From NCBI GenBank assembly GCA_006503475.1, contig RSEH01000219.1:1-64000 (forward strand): a stretch of 64,000 nt of DNA, read 5' to 3'. Of this stretch, positions 50,850-58,335 are shown one piece after another. Every line of letters begins with the position of its first letter. Position 1 is the stretch's first letter. The translations under genes and the position numbers were made by a program. Below the pieces are notes generated by a model. The model was given only the letters and a program-made list of their open reading frames with translations. It had not been told where the DNA came from and ran no database searches. Source of the DNA: Stentor roeselii. Lineage: Eukaryota > Ciliophora > Heterotrichea > Heterotrichida > Stentoridae.

Positions 50850-52226
50850 CTACTTAAGCTGGTATAGCTTGCACTCTCCCTGGTTTAAATAAACTGGCAC
50901 TCCTTGACTAGTGACAGTGACACAGTCATTTGTTGCCAAGACATTGCAAACCACGTTCCCGACAGCGAAAGGATGGTAACTGACCCAGTACATCTGATTA
51001 TTATCAGTGTTGCTGAAAGCCATTAAAGTTTGTCCTCTACTATAAGCGTAGAAAGTATCAGCAGCATACCTTTCAACCCAGCTATAGTTCCAGATCTGGT
51101 GAGCCTTTCTGTAGGTCACAACAGCCTTCACAAAAGTATACATTTGGCTTTGAGTGTTTCCAATATTTGGCCAAAGAATTTCTCTGTTGTTCGGGTCGTT
51201 TCCTCCAGCATATCCTTGTTCGTCTCCATAGTAAAGAATAGGAATACCAGGCCAAGTCATGCTCCAAGCGATAGCATTTTGGAATCTGTTGATTTTATTA
51301 AAGTTATATAAAAATCTGGCATTGTCATGGTTATCAACAAAGTTTCCTTCTACGTTGATGATTTTAAAGGCTTGACTAGCTTGACTATAGAAATTTCTAG
51401 CATTGTAAAACGATTTACTAGACTTGAACAAGTCATTCATCAAGTAGTACAGAGGGTAGTTCAAAGTTGAATCTACTGATCCTTGATACCCTGCATTGGT
51501 TGGGATGCTACCGTCAAAAACTTCACAAATAGTAAAAACTCCTGCTGCTTTTGAGTACTGTGCCCAGAAAGACATCGGAACTTCAGGACAAGTATCGATT
51601 CTAAGCCCATCAATGTTGTATTTCTGAACAATTGAAGTGACCCAAGAAAGCAGTCCATCACTCACAAACTGGACAGACTGGTTCAAGTCAGGCAAGTTTG
51701 CCAACCAACAGTTTTGAACACTCCACTGGTTATTCCAGTTAATGGGGCAGTAAGGATGATAATAACTTTTTTGGTTAAAAGGGTTAATTTGACCCACTCC
51801 TGACAGGTCTTCTCCGATGGGACCTACGTGATTTGCCACGACATCGACCATCATCCACATGTTTCTTTGATGGAGAGCTGAGACTAAGTTGATGAAGTCC
51901 TGTTCAGAACCGAAATTCGGGTTGATCTGGTAAAAGTCTTGAGCCCAGTACCCGTGGTAACCGCCTGGGGTGTTGAGAATGATGGGAGACACCCAAATCG
52001 CATCGAATCCCATGTTCTGGATGTAGTCTAAGTGGTTCATCAGCCCGACGAACCCTCCTCCACAATAGTTCCCCAGGTTTGAACAACCCCCAGTATTCCC
52101 GTTATTACGGAAAAAACGATCGGTCAGGACCTGGTAGATGGTCCTTGACTGCCATTCTTGAGCTGTATGAGATAAGACCCCGACTATAGCTAGACACAAG
52201 ACTAAGCCTTTCATTATAATGGACAT
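50850..52226 (-). CDS. Secreted GH13 alpha-amylase, copy 2
   Basis: 458 aa with signal peptide (MKGLVLCLAIVGVLS) and all four GH13 regions intact: DVVANHV, GLRIDT, ICEVFDG, FVDNHDNARF. It ends in TAG. It is most similar to copy 3 and shares with it the shorter loop PINWNNQW. In the middle of the gene (about 51155-51400 against 52980-53215) the two are near-identical even at silent sites, whereas their 3' parts differ more, which suggests gene conversion. Unlike copies 1 and 3 it has no divergent CaaX partner: upstream lies the 3' end of amylase 3. Expected to be an active secreted or food-vacuole amylase. Confidence 0.96.
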   Translation of the reverse strand: MSIIMKGLVLCLAIVGVLSHTAQEWQSRTIYQVLTDRFFRNNGNTGGCSNLGNYCGGGFVGLMNHLDYIQNMGFDAIWVSPIILNTPGGYHGYWAQDFYQINPNFGSEQDFINLVSALHQRNMWMMVDVVANHVGPIGEDLSGVGQINPFNQKSYYHPYCPINWNNQWSVQNCWLANLPDLNQSVQFVSDGLLSWVTSIVQKYNIDGLRIDTCPEVPMSFWAQYSKAAGVFTICEVFDGSIPTNAGYQGSVDSTLNYPLYYLMNDLFKSSKSFYNARNFYSQASQAFKIINVEGNFVDNHDNARFLYNFNKINRFQNAIAWSMTWPGIPILYYGDEQGYAGGNDPNNREILWPNIGNTQSQMYTFVKAVVTYRKAHQIWNYSWVERYAADTFYAYSRGQTLMAFSNTDNNQMYWVSYHPFAVGNVVCNVLATNDCVTVTSQGVPVYLNQGECKLYQLK

Positions 52227-52676
52227 TTTTCTCCACCAGGAAAAAAATGGGTAATTAGTTATAAGTTTGTTGATCTCGAATATTATATATTGTGATACTC
52301 ATTTTCGAAAAAATACACAATTTATTAAGGTAAGCAATTTTGATATTTTTAGGGGTGAAAATTTTAGACTTAAGGTTATTTTAATATATTTAAAAAAAAA
52401 TTCTGGAATCTTAGTTTGAAAGTTGATTATTTTTACACTCTTGATATTATTTAAGTGCTTCTTTTTAAGAGTTTTTAAAGATTTGATTTTTTTAAGGGTT
52501 TTTATCAAATATTAAAAGTTTCAAACAAATAATATAAGCAGGATGAGGATTAGAATTGTTATTGATTTGGCACATACCTTTCAAGGAAGATTATATTAAA
52601 TTATTTTTACTTCATTATGCAAAAAAATTCACAGTAAAAACCATCTCAGGCAATCTGTTAAACTAACTAACTACTT
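52227..52676. promoter_or_regulatory. Region upstream of amylase 2
   Basis: 450 bp between two same-strand amylase genes, very A/T-rich. The part near amylase 2 is C-poor on the plus strand, as expected for a minus-strand leader. It also must hold the 3' flank of amylase 3. There is no trace of a CaaX gene, so if one was once here it is gone. Confidence 0.4.
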
Positions 52677-54044
52677 TCACTGCTTCAACTGATAAAGCTT
52701 GCACTCTCCCTGGTCTAAATAAACTGGGACTCCTTGACTAGTGACAGTAACACAGTCATTATCAATCAAGACATTGCAAACCACATTTCCCACAGCATAA
52801 GGATGATAACTAACCCAGTACATCTGGTTAAAATCAGTATTGCTAAAAGCCATCATAGCTTGACCTCTGCTACAAGCATAGAAATTATCAGTAGCATGTC
52901 GTTCAACCCAACTATAATTCCAGATCTGGTTATTCTTCCTGAAAGCAACAACAGCCTTAACAAAATTATATAATTGGCTCTGAGTGTTTCCAATATTTGG
53001 CCAAAGAATTTCTCTGTTGTTCGGGTCGTTTCCTCCTGCATATCCTTGTTCGTCTCCGTAGTAAAGAATAGGAATACCAGGCCAGGTCATGCTCCAAGCG
53101 ATAGCATTTTGGAATCTGTTGATTTTATTAAAGTTATATAAAAATCTGGCATTGTCATGGTTATCGACAAAGTTTCCTTCTACGTTGATGTTTTTAAAGG
53201 CTTGGCTTGCTTGGTTCCAGAAGTTTCTAGCATCAGTCATTGAGTTACCTGACTTGAACATGTCTTGTATCAAGTAGTACAGAGGGTAGTTCAGAGTTGC
53301 ATCGACTGTCCCTTGATACCCTGCATTGGTTGGGATGCTACCGTCAAAAACTTCGCAAATAGTAAAAACTCCTGCTGCTTTTGAGTACTGTGCCCAGAAA
53401 GACATCGGAACTTCAGGACATTTATCGATTCTAAGCCCGTCAATGTTGTATTTCTGAACAATTGAAGTGACCCAAGAAAGCAGTCCATCACTCACAAACT
53501 GGACAGACTGATTCAAATCAGGCAAGTTTGACAACCAACAGTTTTGAACACTCCACTGGTTATTCCAGTTGATTGTGCAGTAAGAGTGATAATAACTTTT
53601 TTGGTTAAAAGGGTTAATTTGACCCACCCCTGACAGGTCTTCTCCGATGGGGCCCACGTTATTTGCGACAACATCGACCATCATCCACATGTTTCTTTGA
53701 TGAAGAGCTGAGACTAAGTTGATGAAGTCCTGTTCAGAACCGAAATTCGGGTTGATCTGGTAAAAGTCTTGAGCCCAATACCCGTGATAACCGCCTGGGG
53801 TGTTGAGAATGATGGGAGACACCCAAATCGCATCGAATCCCATGTTCTGGATGTAGTCTAAGTGGTTCATCAGTCCCACGAACCCTCCTCCACAATAGTT
53901 CCCAAGGTTCCCACAGCTTGAAGTATTCCCGTTGTTAGGGAAAAAACGATCGGTCAGGACCTGGTAGATGGTCCTTGACTGCCATTCTTGGGCTGTGTGA
54001 GAAAAGACTCTGGCTACAACAACTAAGAAGACAAGATTCATCAT
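52677..54044 (-). CDS. Secreted GH13 alpha-amylase, copy 3, with altered active region
   Basis: 455 aa with signal peptide (MMNLVFLVVVARVFS), ending in TGA. The catalytic triad is present: Asp in GLRIDK, Glu in ICEVFDG, Asp in FVDNHDNARF. Two near-invariant positions differ from copies 1 and 2: region I is DVVANNV, with the substrate-binding His replaced by Asn, and region II is GLRIDKCPEV, with Thr replaced by Lys. Other changes unique to this copy are YYHSYCTIN and NFYACSRG. In family GH13 the region I His contacts sugar at subsite -1, so activity or specificity is probably changed. It is head-to-head with the CaaX protein at 54366. Confidence 0.95.
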   Translation of the reverse strand: MMNLVFLVVVARVFSHTAQEWQSRTIYQVLTDRFFPNNGNTSSCGNLGNYCGGGFVGLMNHLDYIQNMGFDAIWVSPIILNTPGGYHGYWAQDFYQINPNFGSEQDFINLVSALHQRNMWMMVDVVANNVGPIGEDLSGVGQINPFNQKSYYHSYCTINWNNQWSVQNCWLSNLPDLNQSVQFVSDGLLSWVTSIVQKYNIDGLRIDKCPEVPMSFWAQYSKAAGVFTICEVFDGSIPTNAGYQGTVDATLNYPLYYLIQDMFKSGNSMTDARNFWNQASQAFKNINVEGNFVDNHDNARFLYNFNKINRFQNAIAWSMTWPGIPILYYGDEQGYAGGNDPNNREILWPNIGNTQSQLYNFVKAVVAFRKNNQIWNYSWVERHATDNFYACSRGQAMMAFSNTDFNQMYWVSYHPYAVGNVVCNVLIDNDCVTVTSQGVPVYLDQGECKLYQLKQ

Positions 54045-54365
54045 TTATGAACATTTTCAGCCATTCATTTTTCTCGTATAACCCGTAATAAAAGTCCAAA
54101 GACAAGTTCAACAGATCTATTTCTCACATTAACATAAACCTAAAAACCAACCCAAACACCATTCAAAGCCCCCAGTTCCTTCCAATTTAAATAAATGACT
54201 TAAAACCACCTAAAAATCCTTCCACAAGAATTCCCCAAATAAAAATGAGCATATTTCCCCAATCCACAAAAACCCCCTCTAAACCCAAACCACCTAATCA
54301 CTCTTCCCTTCCATCTCCCCAAATCCTCCATTAACTCTCCAACCTCTCCATCAAAAACCCCGATA
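54045..54365. promoter_or_regulatory. Divergent promoter region, amylase 3 / CaaX protein 2
   Basis: 321 bp between divergent genes. On the plus strand 54251-54361 has no G at all in 111 nt while being rich in C (CTCTTCCCTTCCATCTCCCC), the strongest example of the G-free leader seen in this window. It corresponds in position to 49363-49812, but the two are not obviously alignable by eye. Confidence 0.45.
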
Positions 54366-55220
54366 ATGGTAGAAAAAAACACAAGAAACAGGTCAACAAT
54401 CAGCACCGACACCTTCTCCCAAAGTTTCCAGATCCGTATAAACTCCGAAAAGCGTTCAACCCTTTTAAAATACCAAGCCGAGAACTTTTTAATCTGGCGT
54501 AAACAAGAACTGAAATACCAGGGAAAATTTTTACTCGACCATACTTTTACAGAAGGTCTTCCCGACCGTTGGCACATGGCGGACTTTAAAGTAGAAGGCG
54601 ACTACGACATCACTTGCGAAGTGACTTCTGACTGGGAGCAACTCAATCAAAAAACTCAAGAAAAAGGTTTCGAGCTCTGCGGAAGAGTCCTGAAGCCGAG
54701 AGTCAATATTCACTTACGAAGCCTGGCATGCGACTTTAAGCTTAAAGTAAGAATGATAGGCGACAGCAGCCTTTTTCTTATCTCCAGAAACTCGGGCTTC
54801 ATCGAAGAAACTTCTCCAGTTATCAAGATTTCTCGAGATACCAGCTTGAAAGGCCTTTTTGCGATGTTTGGAACGATTGACACGTCGTCGAATCGTTTTT
54901 ATTTTATGAAACAAGTCCAGATTCCGGAAGATACTAAATTACAACCAGCGGAAAAGAACTATAAGGACTTGGAGATCACTTTTAATGATAATGGAGACTC
55001 TAGGTTACATTTGTCGGTCTCTAGCTTTGGAAAGTATTGTCCTATTAGTCAGTTTTTCACCTTTTGTGATACTTTTATTCCTTACTTTGAGAAGAGCAAG
55101 TTTCTACTCGCCGCTAGCGGCGAGTCAGTGCTTTTGAAGAAAATTTCTATTCAGCAACGTGAGAGAAATCATAATAAAATACATGAAAGGCCGCAGGACT
55201 GCTGCTGCCTTGCTTTTTAA
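54366..55220 (+). CDS. CaaX-ended, possibly lectin-like protein, copy 2
   Basis: 284 aa, same length as the copy at 49813 and colinear with it (SQSFQIRINSEKRSTLLKYQ, FLLDHTFTEGLPDRWHM, FNDNGDSRLHLSVSSFGKY). It has no signal peptide. It ends DCCCLAF, so the last four residues CLAF form a different CaaX box from CCVI in copy 1, again with preceding cysteines. Different CaaX ends could change the prenyl group or the target membrane. The protein is probably membrane-tethered by lipid; the beta-rich body may be lectin-like, but no family was recognised. Its stop lies 5 bp from the stop of the converging pseudokinase gene. Confidence 0.8.
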   Translation: MVEKNTRNRSTISTDTFSQSFQIRINSEKRSTLLKYQAENFLIWRKQELKYQGKFLLDHTFTEGLPDRWHMADFKVEGDYDITCEVTSDWEQLNQKTQEKGFELCGRVLKPRVNIHLRSLACDFKLKVRMIGDSSLFLISRNSGFIEETSPVIKISRDTSLKGLFAMFGTIDTSSNRFYFMKQVQIPEDTKLQPAEKNYKDLEITFNDNGDSRLHLSVSSFGKYCPISQFFTFCDTFIPYFEKSKFLLAASGESVLLKKISIQQRERNHNKIHERPQDCCCLAF

Positions 55221-55225
55221 TTTAA

Positions 55226-56083
55226 TTAGTTTTGAATGGAGGTGAACCATCTGTGGGTTGAAAGAATTTTTAGGGTTGAGATTGGGTTTAGGCTGGTCTC
55301 TAGGAAGTCTTTGTAAGATGATGATAGTGATTTGAATGTGTCTGATTTTAGCTGGTCGGAAGTTGGAAGGACTCGGCTTTGGGTCTGAAGGAACCAGCTG
55401 AGAAGTCCTAGGTCGAGGCATAAGGATCGGTCTACAGCCTGTCTTCCACCTGCACTTCTCGCCATACCTTGACAACATTCATCATTAACAAGTACCCTTC
55501 CACACAAAAGATTAACAACAACCTTATTGGCACAAGGATCCCTAATCAGAACATTTTCCGGCCTAACTTGAAAGACTTTCTCCAGATCAAATCCAAGTCC
55601 GCCTAAAAACTGAGCCAATTCCAGAACCTGTTGAATAATTTCCCTTGTTTTCTTTTCATTCACCGGGCCATCTTCAACCAAATCATCAAGACTTCCAGCT
55701 TCAAGAAACTGAGAAACAATATAAAAGCTATTTTTCGACTCATAAACCTGATACAACTTGACAAGTCCTTCATGTTTCAATCGTTTTAATTGAAAAAACA
55801 TCGAAAAAATCACTCTATCATTTATAACAACTGAAGAAAGTATCGCTTTTGGAATGATTTTAACGATTCTTTGTTTTTGGTTCGAGATTTTTTGACATAA
55901 GGTCACTTCTGAGAATGCACTTCTAGAAAGTGGCTTTGAGTGAAGGTTGTAGTCTGAGAAAAAACATTGGGATGGCTCGCTGAAGATAGGAGAAGGCATT
56001 TCTAGCTTGTGGGTAATTGAGGTTCTTTTAGTTAGGGGCTGTGCGAATGCCACCACACCTTGACCTGGACAGATACTTCCCAT
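55226..56083 (-). CDS. N-myristoylatable pseudokinase
   Basis: 285 aa. It begins MGSICPGQ, a good N-myristoylation site with a nearby palmitoylatable Cys, as in ciliate and plant CDPKs. Kinase-like landmarks follow: SEVTLCQ, the lysine in IVKIIPKAIL, the hinge FYIVSQFLEAGSLDDLV and the C-terminal THRWF. The catalytic machinery is gone: the glycine loop is degraded, HRDLKPEN has become FQVRPENVL, DFG is replaced by LCG, and no APE is present. No EF-hands are attached. It probably acts as a membrane-bound scaffold or decoy. It ends 5 bp from the converging CaaX gene and starts 26 bp after the potassium-channel stop. Confidence 0.75.
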   Translation of the reverse strand: MGSICPGQGVVAFAQPLTKRTSITHKLEMPSPIFSEPSQCFFSDYNLHSKPLSRSAFSEVTLCQKISNQKQRIVKIIPKAILSSVVINDRVIFSMFFQLKRLKHEGLVKLYQVYESKNSFYIVSQFLEAGSLDDLVEDGPVNEKKTREIIQQVLELAQFLGGLGFDLEKVFQVRPENVLIRDPCANKVVVNLLCGRVLVNDECCQGMARSAGGRQAVDRSLCLDLGLLSWFLQTQSRVLPTSDQLKSDTFKSLSSSYKDFLETSLNPISTLKILSTHRWFTSIQN

Positions 56084-56109
56084 TTATGACTGGATTTTAA
56101 TAATGATAT

Positions 56110-58041
56110 CTAATCAAAATAGGTACTATTAATGGAGTTGATTTCTTTTTGAAGTCTTTCTTGTTTCTGTTTCAATGTTTTCATGGTAGTGTAAATCTCT
56201 CTCAAACTAATAGCTCCTTGTTTTTCTACAGTCTTATGAAAAACCGCTGAAAGTCTTGCAGAAATTTTACTTCTTTCAAATCTTTCTTTGAAGTTCTCGC
56301 TGTCTTGCAAGGTTCTTTTAAGTGAAGCGAGTCTTTTCTTGACAATCGAGACATATTCTTTCATCTTTTCAGGATATTTATGCTTTAAAATCTCTAAAAC
56401 CACATTTTCTGGAAGTGCCATTCCCTGAACCTTGCAAGAATTCAAATCCGCGAAAGACTTTTCATCTAAAAACACGCTGGACTCTCCAACAATGACTCCT
56501 TTTGGAAGTTTGAAACAAGTGACAAAACTTTGGTCGTCTTTTAAAAAACCGACAAGGACTTTTCCTGATTTCACGAAAAGTAACTCTTTTGCTGTTTCTT
56601 CCATGAAAAGGATGAATTCTTGGTCGTAAAAACGAGGTTGAAGGTGTAAAGCGATGTCGAAACGGAAGTTGTCGATGTATCCGAAAAATTTGAAGAAAAT
56701 TGAGAAGTAGTCTTGGAATAAATACTCGATTATGTTGGTTTGGATGTGCTCTGGAAGTTTTCGTAGAGTGTTGTCGTGGATAAAGGTTAGCTGGTCACCC
56801 TTAACCGACCAGTCAGGGTTCATCAAAGACCCAAGTCGATCATTTTTCCAGAAATACTGAAAATGTTTAAAAAGTTTTGACTTCAAATCACTAGTCATAG
56901 GTCCATGAATATGTTCCAAGTTATGTATAAAGACAGTCAATTCTCTAAGATTATCCTTCGGCTTGCCTATTTTTTCAAATTCCTTCACAAAAGATATGAC
57001 CTTGCTCATGGTCAATGCGAGCCAAGCCGATCCAACAAGCATCATCAAAATGCAAAGTCCCATTTCCTCTGAATTCTTCGCCAAATAATCGCCATACCCA
57101 ACAGTAGTCAAAGTGGTAAAAATAAAGTAAAAAATCACTAAAACCTGTTCATTTTTCGGTTTTTCATGAATTTCAAAGTACTTCAAAAAGTTCTTTTCCG
57201 TTGAGTACTTATCCTCAACAAGCCTCGACAAAAAATACCAAAAACAAGCAAAAAAATAACAAAAAAACAAAAACTTGCAAATTTCAAAGCAAAAGTCCGT
57301 AAAAGTCTCAAGTACCAAGAAGCACTTTTGAGTTTTGGCAGTTGTTGTGGCCATGCTACTTTTCAGATGTTTTGTGAAGTTTTTCGTGCTGAACGTGTAA
57401 AAAATTCGATTGATTTTAAGGATTCTTGAAAGACGGAAAAAGTACTCGATTTCTTTATACCCGAACATTTTTAAGGGCAGAAGGGCCAAGAGGTCGAAAA
57501 CGAGCCAAGTCTTGCAATAGCGAAGACTTATCATGTACAGGTTTCGCACTGGGTACTTCTTCTCGTCGATGTACTCAGTGCAGAAGTTCAGACAAAAGTC
57601 AATTAAAAAGAAGACCCAAGCAACGATTTCCATTGGGCTTGAATTTTCATCGTCCATCCCGAAGGTGAGGAAGTAAAGCCCGTTGAGGACTGAGTAAACA
57701 ATGATCATGTTAACCAGAAAGTCGAAGATTAACTTGAATGTATTGTTTGTTTTAATCACTCGGTTTGAATGTTTTAGTTCTTTTAACATTCGAAGGTATT
57801 CACTGTGGTCGTCTAGAAAACGGTTTACTTTCTTGTAGGTCAGGACTTTTAGCAACTTGTGAGCTGCTAGAGTGATTGACTTTAGAAGGTCGTTTTCGAG
57901 TTTTATGTACTCGGACTCTGTTCGATTTAGACCGAATGGAGAACCTTTTGATAGTGATTGGAATTTGTGGAATTTTTCTAACTCGATGTTGTTTGATTGA
58001 CGAATGTTGAGTTTTGACATAAGTTTTATTGAGACTTTCAA
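56110..58041 (-). CDS. Voltage-gated potassium channel with CNBD-like C-terminus
   Basis: 643 aa. Six membrane segments: S1 near 103-125, then S2, S3, and S4 as RLSRILKINRIF with spaced basic residues. S5 follows, then a pore loop with TTLTTVGYGD near residue 316 (potassium selectivity filter), and S6 MMLVGSAWLALTMSKVISF. A C-linker and a cyclic-nucleotide-binding-fold domain follow at about 460-560 (LFVKSGKVLVGFL...GVIVGESSVFL). The usual Arg of the phosphate-binding cassette after GE-S is not visible (DEKSFADLNS), so direct cAMP/cGMP gating is doubtful, as in EAG channels. A coiled C-terminal tail completes it. It belongs to the large ciliate family controlling membrane potential and ciliary beat. 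Confidence 0.93.
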   Translation of the reverse strand: MKVSIKLMSKLNIRQSNNIELEKFHKFQSLSKGSPFGLNRTESEYIKLENDLLKSITLAAHKLLKVLTYKKVNRFLDDHSEYLRMLKELKHSNRVIKTNNTFKLIFDFLVNMIIVYSVLNGLYFLTFGMDDENSSPMEIVAWVFFLIDFCLNFCTEYIDEKKYPVRNLYMISLRYCKTWLVFDLLALLPLKMFGYKEIEYFFRLSRILKINRIFYTFSTKNFTKHLKSSMATTTAKTQKCFLVLETFTDFCFEICKFLFFCYFFACFWYFLSRLVEDKYSTEKNFLKYFEIHEKPKNEQVLVIFYFIFTTLTTVGYGDYLAKNSEEMGLCILMMLVGSAWLALTMSKVISFVKEFEKIGKPKDNLRELTVFIHNLEHIHGPMTSDLKSKLFKHFQYFWKNDRLGSLMNPDWSVKGDQLTFIHDNTLRKLPEHIQTNIIEYLFQDYFSIFFKFFGYIDNFRFDIALHLQPRFYDQEFILFMEETAKELLFVKSGKVLVGFLKDDQSFVTCFKLPKGVIVGESSVFLDEKSFADLNSCKVQGMALPENVVLEILKHKYPEKMKEYVSIVKKRLASLKRTLQDSENFKERFERSKISARLSAVFHKTVEKQGAISLREIYTTMKTLKQKQERLQKEINSINSTYFD

Positions 58042-58335
58042 TCTGACTTATTTAAAGGGTTAGAAGAGGTTAACTTTTTCTAATCTTTAAGATAAAAATG
58101 ACTAGGGGTTAATTTTTTATGTGTATATATAGCTTGGTAGTTTTGATTTTTGAATTTGATTCATGTCTCGAACTTTTTTGCATCAAATCTGACTTTTCAT
58201 CTTTTTCGCTTAGCCAGTCCTCAATTCAATTCAAATCCATTAACCCAAGAGTTCAATTTCAATTCTTTTCCCTGAAGTCTTCCCAAACATGCAACTTTTT
58301 CTGTATTAATAATCCAAGGAAAGCCAATATAAATT
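58042..58335. other. Divergent gap between the potassium channel and Cys-rich genes
   Basis: 294 bp. The left part is C-poor on the plus strand (leader side of the minus-strand channel), and the right part, about 58200-58320, is C-rich with few G (leader of the plus-strand gene). No other element seen. Confidence 0.4.

Noticed and set aside
52299-52508. 69-codon Lys-rich minus-strand frame between amylases 2 and 3
   Set aside because: Low-complexity AT-rich sequence with no leader and no domain; probably chance.
47980-55220. Long antisense and overlapping frames inside amylase and CaaX genes
   Set aside because: They mirror conserved coding sequence and recur at the same place in each copy only because the copies are similar.
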